Source of the DNA: Rhodocyclaceae bacterium
GTDB taxonomy: Bacteria; Pseudomonadota; Gammaproteobacteria; Burkholderiales; Rhodocyclaceae
DNA length: 64,000 nucleotides
Direction of reading: 5' to 3'
Assembly: GCA_006218025.1 (NCBI GenBank)
Contig: VBWA01000001.1
Coordinates: forward strand, 1 to 64,000
In this document: piece by piece, positions 35,630-43,515 of the stretch
Layout of the letters: each line of letters begins with the position of its first letter
Position numbering within the stretch: the stretch's first letter is position 1
Made by a program: the position numbers and the translations under genes
Notes under the pieces: model-generated
Database searches by the model: none
The model's input: only the letters and a program-made list of their open reading frames with translations
What the model was told of the DNA's origin: nothing

Positions 35630-35870
35630 TTTGCTCAGCCCTTCGCATCGAAATCACCCGGATTTCCTCATCCGTTTCGGCAGTGGCAATCACCACCACA
35701 TCCCCGCGCAACATGCCCAGCGTGATGAAACGCTGCTCGTCATAGTCAAAGCGCCGATCCTCAAACGTTACCGTGCGATCAGCTTCGATCACTTGCGGCG
35801 CATCCTTGAAGTCGTAACCGTGCTTCTTAAGATTCGCGGCTCGTTTTTTCGGATCGTGCGTGTAGCGCAT
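35598..35870 (-). CDS. brnT: BrnT-type ribonuclease toxin
   Basis: A 90-residue toxin of the BrnT family (RelE-like fold). It opens MRYTHDPKKRAANLKKHGYDF and contains DDAP-like KDAPQVIEADRTVTFED, RFITLGML, and the C-terminal IRVISMRRAEQNEEEIYYG; R..SMR.A...E...Y is the family signature. It cleaves RNA and inhibits translation under stress. The toxin precedes the antitoxin, as usual for this system. The promoter -10 lies six bases before the ATG, so the message is probably leaderless. The module stands between two copper-operator boxes, which looks like a later insertion. Confidence 0.9.
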   Translation of the reverse strand: MRYTHDPKKRAANLKKHGYDFKDAPQVIEADRTVTFEDRRFDYDEQRFITLGMLRGDVVVIATAETDEEIRVISMRRAEQNEEEIYYGNV

Positions 35871-35876
35871 GAGCTA

Positions 35877-35905
35877 ACTATATGTATAAATATGCGCATA
35901 GTCAA
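35877..35905 (-). promoter_or_regulatory. brnTA promoter with palindromic operator
   Basis: -35 TTGACT (35905-35900), exact 17-base spacer, -10 TATAGT (35882-35877). The spacer contains the perfect palindrome TATGCGCATA (35891-35900), a plausible BrnA site. The predicted start coincides with the brnT ATG. Confidence 0.75.
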
Positions 35906-36220
35906 ACGCTTTTTGTTTCAGGCGTTTTCTTGAGCGGGATTATCTGCACTCCGTGGCTGCTACCCAAAAAGGACGAGCAGCGTTGGTCCGGATAGTGAAT
36001 GGCTGTTTTCGTTAGCGCCGACAGGCAGCTCGGGGCGCAGAGGGGAAGTAGCGATTTCCGATAAGCCGCCGCCGCTCGGATTTGTGGCTCCCGTTTTCCA
36101 CTGCAGGGCTTCGAACGGCAGCAATGCGAACGGCAGCTGCCGGTCAACCAGCTCGCCGCCGTGCCATCGGCGCCGACTTTCAGGCCGCCGCTTCGCCCTT
36201 GCACCTTTCCCGCCCGCCTT
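35906..36220. other. 315-base spacer upstream of the second efflux operon
   Basis: No convincing gene. A minus-strand open frame (about 35902-36204) is Cys/Ser/Arg-rich with no recognisable motif and no start signal. The region ends with a 24-bp dispersed repeat and leads into metal-operator box 2. Confidence 0.6.
36157..36180 (-). repeat. 24-bp dispersed repeat, copy 8 (intergenic)
   Basis: Reverse orientation, four bases from the consensus. It lies 41 bases before metal-operator box 2. Confidence 0.75.
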
Positions 36221-36238
36221 GATTACAAAAATGTAATC
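36221..36238 (+). promoter_or_regulatory. Candidate CusR/CopR operator, box 2
   Basis: Perfect inverted repeat GATTACA-AAAA-TGTAATC, five bases, then GTCAGCTT. A -10-like CAGAAT starts 27 bases after GTCAGCTT begins (36271). It drives the second efflux operon starting at about 36333. Confidence 0.8.
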
Positions 36239-36332
36239 CGCGCGTCAGCTTCCCGTGGGCTTGGCCTTCGCAGAATGCGTGACACGTCAAACGATGGGTA
36301 GCTTGGGCATGGCAACAGGAAATCGCGGGCTT

Positions 36333-37559
36333 ATGGGCAGGGCGCTGGTCTGTGCCGTGGCGCTGCTGCTGGGTCAGGCGGCGCTGGCGGCAGATGCCGG
36401 CAAGCCCGCGAGCGGACTGGCGTCTGCGCTGGCGCAGGCTTGGCGGCTGCATCCGCAGGCCGCCGCGCTGGATGCGCGCGATGCCGAGGCGCAGGCGGCG
36501 CGGGAGATTGCCGGTGGCCTGACGCCGGAACCGGGTGCCATTTCCATCGGCAGCCGCAACGACCGCTGGAATCGCGATCGGGGGCAGCAGGAATACGAAG
36601 TCGAGCTGGCGACGCCCTTGTGGCTGCCGGGACAAAGGGCAGCGCGCGAGGACGCGGCGATGAGCCAGGTCGATGAAGTGGCGGCGAAGCGCATCGCCTT
36701 GCGCTGGGAGCTGGCCGGCGAGCTGCGCGAGGCGTGGTGGGCGCTGGCGGCAGCGCGCAACGTGCGGGCGCTTGCCGCGCGCCGCGCGGAGACGGCACGC
36801 GCACTGGAATCCGACGTGCGGCGGCGTTACCGCGCCGGCGACCTGTCGCGCATCGACGGCAATCTGGCGCAATCGGAAGTGCTCGCCGCCGAGGCGGAAC
36901 TGATCGAGGCCGAGGCAAACCGGCTGCAGGCGGAACAGGTCCTGCGCACGCTGACCGGCGCCAGCGCACCGGTCGAAATTGGCGAGGAAGCGCCGGCACC
37001 GATGGCGGTGCAGCCCGCCGACGCTGCCGCGACGCATCCGCTGCTGGCCGCCGCGGCCGCCGCGTCACGCAGCGCGCGGGCGCGCACCACGGTCGCCGCG
37101 GAATCCAGGCGCGCGGCGCCGGAACTGGCATTGCGCGCGGTGCGCGAGCGCGGCGACTTCGCCGAGCCCTACGCCAACAGCATCGGCGTGCGCTTGAAGA
37201 TTCCGTTTTCCTCGGGCGCGCTGGTGCGCCGCGACACCGCCGCGGCGCAGGCCGAGGCCAGCCAGGCCGACGCCGAAATGCTGCGTGCGCGCACCCGCGT
37301 TGAGCTGGAGACGGAGCGCGCCCAACGCGCGCTGGCCGCGGCCGGGCGGCAACTCGCCATGGCCGAAGAGCGCCGTGCGCTGGCCGCCGACAACCTGCGC
37401 CTGGCCGAAAAGGCGTTCGCGCTGGGCGAATCCGATCTGTCGGCATTGCTGCGCATCCGCGCCGCCGCCTTCGACGCCGAATCCTTTTACGACCGTCAGC
37501 GCGTGGCCCGCGCGGCGGCGATATCGCGCCTGAACCAGGCGCTGGGAGCATTGCCATGA
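36333..37559 (+). CDS. Outer-membrane efflux protein of the second metal RND system (TolC family)
   Basis: A 408-residue TolC-like protein with signal peptide MGRALVCAVALLLGQAALA. Two OEP repeats are present: ALAQAWRLHPQAAALDARDAEAQ with EYEVELATPLWLPGQR, then later RLKIPFSSGALVRRDTAAAQAEA and ALGESDLSALLRIRAAAFDAE. The ATG at 36333 gives the best signal peptide and has AGGAA eleven bases upstream; ATGs at 36294 and 36309 and a GTG at 36255 are in frame alternatives. It begins a five-gene plus-strand operon behind operator box 2. It differs from the CusC at 31049, so the island has two independent outer channels. Confidence 0.87.
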   Translation: MGRALVCAVALLLGQAALAADAGKPASGLASALAQAWRLHPQAAALDARDAEAQAAREIAGGLTPEPGAISIGSRNDRWNRDRGQQEYEVELATPLWLPGQRAAREDAAMSQVDEVAAKRIALRWELAGELREAWWALAAARNVRALAARRAETARALESDVRRRYRAGDLSRIDGNLAQSEVLAAEAELIEAEANRLQAEQVLRTLTGASAPVEIGEEAPAPMAVQPADAAATHPLLAAAAAASRSARARTTVAAESRRAAPELALRAVRERGDFAEPYANSIGVRLKIPFSSGALVRRDTAAAQAEASQADAEMLRARTRVELETERAQRALAAAGRQLAMAEERRALAADNLRLAEKAFALGESDLSALLRIRAAAFDAESFYDRQRVARAAAISRLNQALGALP

Positions 37560-38092
37560 TGCAAGCAGGAGCACTTCTTCTGGCGACAATCATCGCCTTT
37601 CCCGCATGGGCCGGCGGCGACGCCAGCGATGGGCATACCCACGCGGGATCGGCACCGGCCCCGGTCCCGGTCACGGCCAGCGCGCCGCGTGCGGTAGCCG
37701 CCACCGAGGATTTCGAAGTGGTCGCCATCCTCGACGGCAGGCATCTGGTGGTCTATGTCGATCGTTTCGCCAGCAACGAGCCTGTCGCGAAAGCCAAGGT
37801 GGAAGTCGAGGGTGCGGGACTGAAGGGGTTCGCCGGCGAGGCCGCGCCCGGCACCTATGTGATGGACCTTGCGGCGGCCCTGCCGCCCGCCAAACATGCC
37901 TTGACCATCAGCATCGAAGCCGGCGATACCGCCGACCTGCTGAGCGCAACACTGGATACGTCGCAGCCGGCAGCGAATAACGAGCATGCCCATAGCCGGG
38001 CCGAGTGGGTGGTCTGGATCGTCGCCGCGCTGCTGCTGTTGGCTGCCGGCGCTTTGCTGGTCTTTCGACGCCGCAAGGCCAGGGGAATCTGA
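37556..38092 (+). CDS. Secreted, membrane-anchored protein of the metal efflux operon
   Basis: A 178-residue protein with signal peptide (QAGALLLATIIAFPAWA), a His-containing segment (DASDGHTHAGS), a beta-rich periplasmic core, and a C-terminal helix (WVVWIVAALLLLAAGALLVF) followed by RRRKARGI. The predicted topology is periplasmic domain with a C-terminal membrane anchor. It overlaps the preceding gene by four bases (ATGA) and directly precedes the adaptor gene, so it is part of the efflux unit. I do not recognise a named family. The HxH motif and placement suggest metal binding or adaptor support. Confidence 0.7.
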   Translation: MMQAGALLLATIIAFPAWAGGDASDGHTHAGSAPAPVPVTASAPRAVAATEDFEVVAILDGRHLVVYVDRFASNEPVAKAKVEVEGAGLKGFAGEAAPGTYVMDLAAALPPAKHALTISIEAGDTADLLSATLDTSQPAANNEHAHSRAEWVVWIVAALLLLAAGALLVFRRRKARGI

Positions 38093-38093
38093 G

Positions 38094-39248
38094 ATGACGA
38101 AAATGAATTTGCGCGTTCTGTTCGCCGCGACAACGCTGACACTGGCGGCGAACGGCGCGCTGGCCCACGGCGACGAGGATCACAGCCAGGACGCCAAGAA
38201 GGCCTCGTCCACGACGCCGGCCAGTGGTGCGCCGGGCGCGGCCGATGCGCCGGCCGCGCTGCAGCGCCTGGCCGATGGCAGCCTGTTCGTGCCCAAGCCG
38301 GTGCAGCGCCAGCTCGGTATTCGTACCCAGCAGGCACGCATTGGCGATCTCGCGGCAACGGTCGAACTCAATGGCAAGGTGATTGCCGACCCGAACACCG
38401 GCGGCCGCGTCCAGGCTCCGGTTGCCGGCAGCGTGATGCCCGGCCCCAAAGGCATGCCGACGCCGGGTCGCAAGGTCGTCAAGGGCGAGCTGCTGGCCTG
38501 GCTGCGCCCGGTGGCGAGCGCCATCGAACGCGGCAACCAGAAAGCGCTTTTGTCCGAACTGGAGGCCCAGCTGGCGATTGCCGATGGACGGGTGAAGCGT
38601 TTCGAACAGCTCGAGGGCGCCGTGCCGCAAAAGGAAATCGACGCGGCACGGATCGAGCACGGGGCGCTGCAAAAGCGCCGCAGCTTCGTCGCCGCCAGCA
38701 TCGATAGCGCCGAGCCGCTGCTGGCACCGGGGGCGGGCGTGATCAGCGCCTCGCACCATCTGGTGGCCGGCCAGATCGTCGATGCCAGGGAGGTTCTGTT
38801 CGAGATCGTCGATCCCGACCACCTTGCGGTCGAGGCCCTGTCCTACGATCCCGGGATCGGCGCGAGCCTGATCTCCGCCAGTGCGCTGGCGGAACAAACC
38901 GCGCTGGAACTGAAATACGTCGGCGGCGGCCGCCAGTTGCGCGAACAGGCGCTGCCGCTGCTGTTCCGCATCGTTTCCGCCAACTCGATGGTGGCCGTCG
39001 GCCAGCCGGTCAAGGTGATGGTGCGCACCGCGCACGAGGTCAAGGGCGCGGCGGTGCCGCGCTCGGCGCTGACCAAAGTCGGCGCTGGCGAGACGGCGGT
39101 GTGGGTGCATACGGAAGCCGAGCGCTTCGTCGTGCGCCGCGTGCGCCATCAGGCGCTGGATGCCGCCAATGTCGCGATTGTCGACGGCCTGCACGAGGGC
39201 GACCGAGTGGTCGTCGAAGGTGCCGGCCTGCTATCGCAAGTCCGCTAA
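38094..39248 (+). CDS. RND efflux adaptor (CusB/CzcB type), second system
   Basis: A 384-residue periplasmic adaptor with signal peptide RVLFAATTLTLAANGALA and a mature His-rich start (HGDEDHSQD). The barrel-sandwich hybrid motif is GRVQAPVAGSVMPGPKGMPTPGRKVVKGELLAWLRP, here noted as G.V.AP..G.V. A helical hairpin (LSELEAQLAIADGRVKRFEQLEGAVPQKEIDAA) follows, then the beta-barrel and membrane-proximal domain. The sequence AGGGGA lies 13 bases before the ATG. A 24-bp dispersed repeat gives TKVGAGETAVW near residue 330. It lacks the N- and C-terminal metal domains of the first CusB, so it may serve another metal. Confidence 0.9.
   Translation: MTKMNLRVLFAATTLTLAANGALAHGDEDHSQDAKKASSTTPASGAPGAADAPAALQRLADGSLFVPKPVQRQLGIRTQQARIGDLAATVELNGKVIADPNTGGRVQAPVAGSVMPGPKGMPTPGRKVVKGELLAWLRPVASAIERGNQKALLSELEAQLAIADGRVKRFEQLEGAVPQKEIDAARIEHGALQKRRSFVAASIDSAEPLLAPGAGVISASHHLVAGQIVDAREVLFEIVDPDHLAVEALSYDPGIGASLISASALAEQTALELKYVGGGRQLREQALPLLFRIVSANSMVAVGQPVKVMVRTAHEVKGAAVPRSALTKVGAGETAVWVHTEAERFVVRRVRHQALDAANVAIVDGLHEGDRVVVEGAGLLSQVR
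39075..39098 (+). repeat. 24-bp dispersed repeat, copy 9
   Basis: Forward copy in the adaptor gene, one base from the consensus; translated KVGAGETA. Confidence 0.85.
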
Positions 39249-39251
39249 ATC

Positions 39252-42200
39252 ATGTTCGACTTCATCATCCACACCGCGCTCAGGCAGCGCCTGATCGTCC
39301 TCGGCGTTTCGCTGCTGCTGATCATTTACGGTGCGATCACGCTGCGGCAGATGCCGGTCGATGTCTTTCCCGACCTCAACAAGCCGACGGTGACATTGAT
39401 GACCGAGGCCGGCGGCATGGCGCCGGAAGAGGTCGAGCAACTGGTTACGTTCCCGATCGAATCGAGCATGAACGGCATGCCCGGCGTGACGCGCGTGCGC
39501 TCGGTGTCGGGCATCGGCCTGTCGATCATCTATGTCGAATTCGAGTGGGGCTCCGACATCTATCGCAACCGGCAACAGGTTGCCGAGCGCCTGAACCTGG
39601 TGCGCGAACAACTGCCGCCGGGCATCGTTCCGCAGCTGGGGCCGATCTCCTCGATCATGGGGGAGATCGCGTTGATCGCGATCCCCCTTCGGGCCAATAG
39701 GGACATCCCCCCCATCCCCCCTTCCGGGAAGGGGGGCGACTATAGAGGGCCGACTTCGTCGGCCGAAAACGAGGTCACGTCGGCGATGCAGGTGCGCGAA
39801 TATGCCGACTGGGTCTTGCGGCCGCGTCTGCTGACCATCCCCGGCGTCGCCCAGGTGATTCCGATCGGCGGCGAAGTGCGCCAGTACCGCGTCGAGCTCA
39901 AGCCCGCGCAGTTGCAGGCACTGGGCATCGAGCGCGAAAAGCTGGAAGCAGCCCTGCGCGATTTTGGCGCCAATACCAGCGGCGGCTTTCTCGAAGCGCA
40001 GGGCCGCGAATACCTGATCCGCCAGATCGGCCGCAGCTCGCGCATCGAGGATTTGCAGAATCTGGTGGTGAGCGTGAAAAACGGCCAGCCGATCCTGCTC
40101 AGGCAGCTCGCCGAGGTCAAGCTGGCGCCGGCCATCAAGCGCGGCGATGGCAGCTACATGGGCAAGCCGGCCGTAATCCTGTCGGTACAGAAGCAGCCGG
40201 CCGCCGACAGCGTGACCCTGACCCGCGAGGTGGAAAAAGCCATCGCCGAACTGGGCAAGAATCTGCCGCAGGGCATTGATGCACCGTCCTTCCTGTTCAA
40301 GCAGGCCGACTTCATCGAGCATTCGGTAGGCAATGTCGAGGAAGCACTGCGCGACGGCGCGATGCTGGTCGCCGTGATCCTGTTCCTGTTCCTGCTCAAT
40401 GTGCGCACCACGATCATTTCGCTGATGGCGATTCCGGTGTCGCTGCTGGCCACGGCGCTGGTGTTCCACTACTTCGGGCTGTCGATCAACACCATGACGC
40501 TGGGCGGACTGGCGATTGCCATCGGCGAGCTGGTCGATGACGCCGTGGTTGGCGTCGAGAATGTCTTGCGCCGGTTGAAACTGAATCAGTCCGCAGCCTC
40601 ACCGCGCCCGGTGGCCGAAGTCATCGCCGCCGCGACACTCGAAGTGCGCTCGGCCATCGTCTATGCCACGGTGATCATCGTGCTGGTGTTCGTGCCGCTG
40701 TTCGTGCTGCCCGGCATCGAGGGCCGGCTGTTCACGCCGCTGGGCGTGGCCTACATCGTGTCCATTCTCGCCAGCATGGTCGTTTCGGTGACGCTGACGC
40801 CGGTGATGGCCTATTACCTGCTGATATCACCCATCCCCTCCCCTACCCTCCCCTTGAAGGGGAGGGAGAAAATCGGCAACGGCGACAGCCCGCTGGTGAC
40901 CTGGCTCAAGCGCTGGGACGCCAGGCTGCTGCACTGGTCCTTCAAGCACGCGCGCGCCCTGCTGGCCGGCGCGCTGGCGCTGGTGCTGATCGTCGCGGCG
41001 AGCGTGCCCTTCTTCTCGCGCTCCTTCCTGCCGCCGTTCAACGAGGGCACGCTGACGGTCAATGTGCTGCTCAATCCCGGCACCTCGCTGGCCGAATCCA
41101 ACCGTATCGGCACCCTGGCCGAGCAGCAGCTTGCCCAGGTGCCCGAAGTGACCAAGGTCGGCCGTCGCACCGGCCGCGCCGAGCTCGACGAACATGCCGA
41201 AGGCGTGCATTACACCGAGATGGACGTGGACCTCAAGGCCTCCGCGCGCAGCCGCGAGCAGATCATCGCCGACATCCGGCAACGCCTGGCCAGCCTGCCG
41301 GCCGCCTCCAACGTCGGCCAGCCGATCTCGCACCGGCTCGACCATCTGCTGTCCGGCGTGCGCGCCCAGATCGCGCTGAAAATCTACGGCGACGACCTCG
41401 ACACGCTGCGCGGCCTGGCCGCCGAGCTGCGCGAGCGCCTGGCGAAGATTCCCGGCGTCACCGATCTGCAGATCGAGAAACAGGTGCTGATCCCGCAGGT
41501 CAAGATCCGCCTCGACTACGAGCAGGCGGCGCGCTACGGCGTCGCCCCCGGCAACCTGCTGCGCAGCCTGGAGCAGATGATCGAGGGCGAGCGCATCACC
41601 CAGGTCATCGAAGGCAACCGGCGCTTCGACCTGCTGGTGCGCCTGCCGGAAAGCGCGCGCAGCCCGCAGGCGCTGGCCGACCTGCTGATCGAGACGCCGG
41701 GCGGCCACGTGCCGCTGTCGCGCATCGCCAGCGTCGAGGAAAGCGACGGCCCGAACCAGGTCAGCCGCGAGAACTCGCGCCGCCGCATCGTGCTCTCAGC
41801 CAATACCGATGGCCGCGACATGTCGCAGGTGATCGCCGATGTGCGTGCCGAACTCGCCGCCAAGCCCTTGCCGGAAGGCTATTTCACCGCGCTCGAAGGC
41901 CAGTTCCAGGCCCAGGAGCAGGCGGCGCGGCTGATCACGCTGCTGGCCGCCGTGTCGCTGACCATGATTTTCATGGTGCTCTACAGCCGCTACCGTTCGA
42001 CGGCGCTGACCCTGATCATCATGGGCAATATTCCGCTGGCCCTGATCGGCAGCGTCATCGCGCTGTGGATTTCCGGCCAGCCGCTGTCGGTCGCGGCGCT
42101 GGTCGGCTTCATCACCCTGACCGGCATCGCCACGCGCAACGGCATCCTCAAGATCAGCCACTACATCAACCTGTGCGCCTTCGAAGGCGAGGCATTCGGC

Positions 42201-42464
42201 CAGCAAATGATCGTGCGCGGTTCACTGGAACGCCTGACGCCGGTGCTGATGACCGCGCTGGTCGCCGCCTTCGCGCTGCTGCCATTGCTGCTGTCGGCCG
42301 ACGCCCCGGGCAAGGAAGTGCTGCACCCGGTGGCGGTGGTGATCTTCGGCGGTCTGATCAGTTCGACACTGCTCGATTCCCTGCTGACGCCGCTGATGTT
42401 CTGGCTCTGGGGCAAGCCGGCGCTGGAACGCCTGCTGGCCGACCAGTCGAAAGAAAGTTTCTGA
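39252..42464 (+). CDS. Heavy-metal RND efflux pump (CusA/CzcA type), second system
   Basis: A 1070-residue inner-membrane proton/metal antiporter. Features include VDVFPDLNKPTVTLMTEAGGMAPEEVEQLVTFPIE (recognised by DVFPDLN.PTV...TE..G..PEEVE), the relay helix LAIAIGELVDDAVVGVENVLRRLK, and the later LVGFITLTGIATRNGILKISHY. It differs from the cusA above by the VDDAVV.VEN signature, so its metal preference may differ. Two palindromic elements are inserted in frame: residues ~145-174 (RANRDIPPIPPSGKGGDYRG region, in a periplasmic domain) and ~526-541 (SPIPSPTLPLKGREK, in a cytoplasmic loop). Both keep the frame open. Confidence 0.93.
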   Translation: MFDFIIHTALRQRLIVLGVSLLLIIYGAITLRQMPVDVFPDLNKPTVTLMTEAGGMAPEEVEQLVTFPIESSMNGMPGVTRVRSVSGIGLSIIYVEFEWGSDIYRNRQQVAERLNLVREQLPPGIVPQLGPISSIMGEIALIAIPLRANRDIPPIPPSGKGGDYRGPTSSAENEVTSAMQVREYADWVLRPRLLTIPGVAQVIPIGGEVRQYRVELKPAQLQALGIEREKLEAALRDFGANTSGGFLEAQGREYLIRQIGRSSRIEDLQNLVVSVKNGQPILLRQLAEVKLAPAIKRGDGSYMGKPAVILSVQKQPAADSVTLTREVEKAIAELGKNLPQGIDAPSFLFKQADFIEHSVGNVEEALRDGAMLVAVILFLFLLNVRTTIISLMAIPVSLLATALVFHYFGLSINTMTLGGLAIAIGELVDDAVVGVENVLRRLKLNQSAASPRPVAEVIAAATLEVRSAIVYATVIIVLVFVPLFVLPGIEGRLFTPLGVAYIVSILASMVVSVTLTPVMAYYLLISPIPSPTLPLKGREKIGNGDSPLVTWLKRWDARLLHWSFKHARALLAGALALVLIVAASVPFFSRSFLPPFNEGTLTVNVLLNPGTSLAESNRIGTLAEQQLAQVPEVTKVGRRTGRAELDEHAEGVHYTEMDVDLKASARSREQIIADIRQRLASLPAASNVGQPISHRLDHLLSGVRAQIALKIYGDDLDTLRGLAAELRERLAKIPGVTDLQIEKQVLIPQVKIRLDYEQAARYGVAPGNLLRSLEQMIEGERITQVIEGNRRFDLLVRLPESARSPQALADLLIETPGGHVPLSRIASVEESDGPNQVSRENSRRRIVLSANTDGRDMSQVIADVRAELAAKPLPEGYFTALEGQFQAQEQAARLITLLAAVSLTMIFMVLYSRYRSTALTLIIMGNIPLALIGSVIALWISGQPLSVAALVGFITLTGIATRNGILKISHYINLCAFEGEAFGQQMIVRGSLERLTPVLMTALVAAFALLPLLLSADAPGKEVLHPVAVVIFGGLISSTLLDSLLTPLMFWLWGKPALERLLADQSKESF
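39716..39764. repeat. Palindromic element inserted in frame in the second RND gene (site 1)
   Basis: Hairpins CCCCCCTTCC-G-GGAAGGGGGG (39716-39736) and GGCCGAC-TTC-GTCGGCC (39748-39764). The first has the same arms as the palindrome upstream of livG (15670). It adds roughly 25-30 residues relative to typical CzcA/CusA. Confidence 0.8.
40846..40866. repeat. Palindromic element inserted in frame in the second RND gene (site 2)
   Basis: Perfect stem CCCTCCCCTT-G-AAGGGGAGGG inside the coding sequence, translated within SPTLPLKGRE. Confidence 0.8.
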
Positions 42465-42492
42465 ATTCCAATCAACCCCGAGAACACATCCA

Positions 42493-42972
42493 ATGAAAAC
42501 CCTGAACGTTCTGATCTTCACCGCCGCCATGCTGACCGGCGCCTTTGCCACCCCAACAGCGCTGGCGCATAGCGACGACGTGCTCGATACCCAGAAAGCG
42601 CCCAACGGCGGCCAGTTGCGCATGGCCGGCGTCTATCACTTCGAACTGGTCGTCGCCAGGGACAGCAAGGAGGCCAGGGACAATCCGGTCGTCGTCTTTG
42701 TCACCGACCATGCCGGTGCGAAGATTCCAACAGTCGGCGCTGGCGGCACGGCGACCATCCTCGCCGGCAAGCAAAAAGCCAGCGTCAAGCTGGTCCCGGA
42801 TGGCGACAATCGCCTCAAGGGCGTCGGCAAGTACGCCTCGACGCCGGACATGAAGGCTGTGGTCTCGGTCACCATGGCCGGCAAGCCCGCCGAACAGGCG
42901 CGGTTTACTCCGCTGGCACCCATGACACCCGCTGCTGCCGCCAAGGACGGGCATACGGATCACAAGCACTGA
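42493..42972 (+). CDS. Secreted conserved hypothetical protein of metal efflux operon
   Basis: A 159-residue periplasmic protein with signal peptide LIFTAAMLTGAFATPTALA. The mature part begins HSDDVLDTQKAPNGGQLRMAGVYHFELVV, a pattern I associate with small proteins encoded beside Czc/Cus pumps, and ends in a His-rich tail DGHTDHKH that could bind metal. A 24-bp repeat copy encodes TVGAGGTATI in the middle. It follows the RND pump by 28 bases and closes the operon. A periplasmic metal buffer is a reasonable inference; no enzyme motif is visible. Confidence 0.75.
   Translation: MKTLNVLIFTAAMLTGAFATPTALAHSDDVLDTQKAPNGGQLRMAGVYHFELVVARDSKEARDNPVVVFVTDHAGAKIPTVGAGGTATILAGKQKASVKLVPDGDNRLKGVGKYASTPDMKAVVSVTMAGKPAEQARFTPLAPMTPAAAAKDGHTDHKH
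42730..42753 (+). repeat. 24-bp dispersed repeat, copy 10
   Basis: Forward copy, two bases from the consensus; translated TVGAGGTA. Confidence 0.8.
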
Positions 42973-42982
42973 AAACGCCGCG

Positions 42983-43000
42983 GATGACAGAAATGTCATC
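42983..43000 (+). promoter_or_regulatory. Candidate CusR/CopR operator, box 3
   Basis: Perfect inverted repeat GATGACA-GAAA-TGTCATC, five bases, then GTCAGCTT, with GATACT as a -10-like element 27 bases on. It is placed just ahead of the DUF411 gene. Confidence 0.8.
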
Positions 43001-43065
43001 TGCGCGTCAGCTTGCCGTCGGAGTCGGAGGACGATACTGGCCTTGTCTACCCTCAGGAGCCGAAA

Positions 43066-43503
43066 ATGAAATCCGCCATCCGCATCGCCCTTGTCCTCTC
43101 GCTGCTGGCCCCCATGGCCTGGGCGGCGGCACCCTTGCCGACCGTGACGGTGTACAAGAGCCCGAGCTGCGGTTGCTGCGGCAAATGGGTCGAGCACATG
43201 AAGGCCAGTGGTTTCCCAGTGGTCACCATCGACACCGAAAACGTCGCCGCGCACAAGACGCGCCTCGGCGTGCCGCTGGCCATGGGTTCCTGCCATACCG
43301 CCGAAGTCGGCGGCTACCTGGTCGAGGGCCACGTCCCTGCCGCCGACGTCAAGCGACTGCTGGCCGAAAAGCCGCGTTCCCGCGGCCTGGTCTCACCGGG
43401 AATGCCGGCCAGCGCGCCCGGCATGGACGACGCACGCAAGATCCCCTATGAAATTCTGCTGGTCGGCAAGGATGGCCGCACGACCACCTACGCGCGCCAT
43501 TGA
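43066..43503 (+). CDS. DUF411 family periplasmic metal-binding protein
   Basis: A 145-residue secreted protein: signal peptide IALVLSLLAPMAWA, then the DUF411 thioredoxin-like start TVTVYKSPSCGCCGKWVEHM with a CxCC motif, a later MGSCHTAEVGGYLVEGHVPAADVKRLL, and a PGM-rich end (SPGMPASAPGMDDA). Cysteines and methionines fit copper binding. AGGAG lies eight bases before the ATG. It has its own operator box 3, so it is a separate transcription unit of the same regulon. DUF411 genes commonly cluster with copper resistance. Confidence 0.9.
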   Translation: MKSAIRIALVLSLLAPMAWAAAPLPTVTVYKSPSCGCCGKWVEHMKASGFPVVTIDTENVAAHKTRLGVPLAMGSCHTAEVGGYLVEGHVPAADVKRLLAEKPRSRGLVSPGMPASAPGMDDARKIPYEILLVGKDGRTTTYARH

Positions 43504-43515
43504 CGCTGCGTCAGC

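Noticed and set aside
34933-36180. Idea that the brnTA segment is a transposon with terminal inverted repeats
   Set aside because: The flanking inverted 24-mers belong to a family found throughout the window. No transposase or target duplication is visible, so it is kept only as a possible insertion.
35902-36204. Minus-strand 100-codon open frame rich in Cys, Ser and Arg
   Set aside because: No start signal, no recognised family, and its N-terminus is dispersed-repeat sequence (VGADGTAAS). Left as noncoding.
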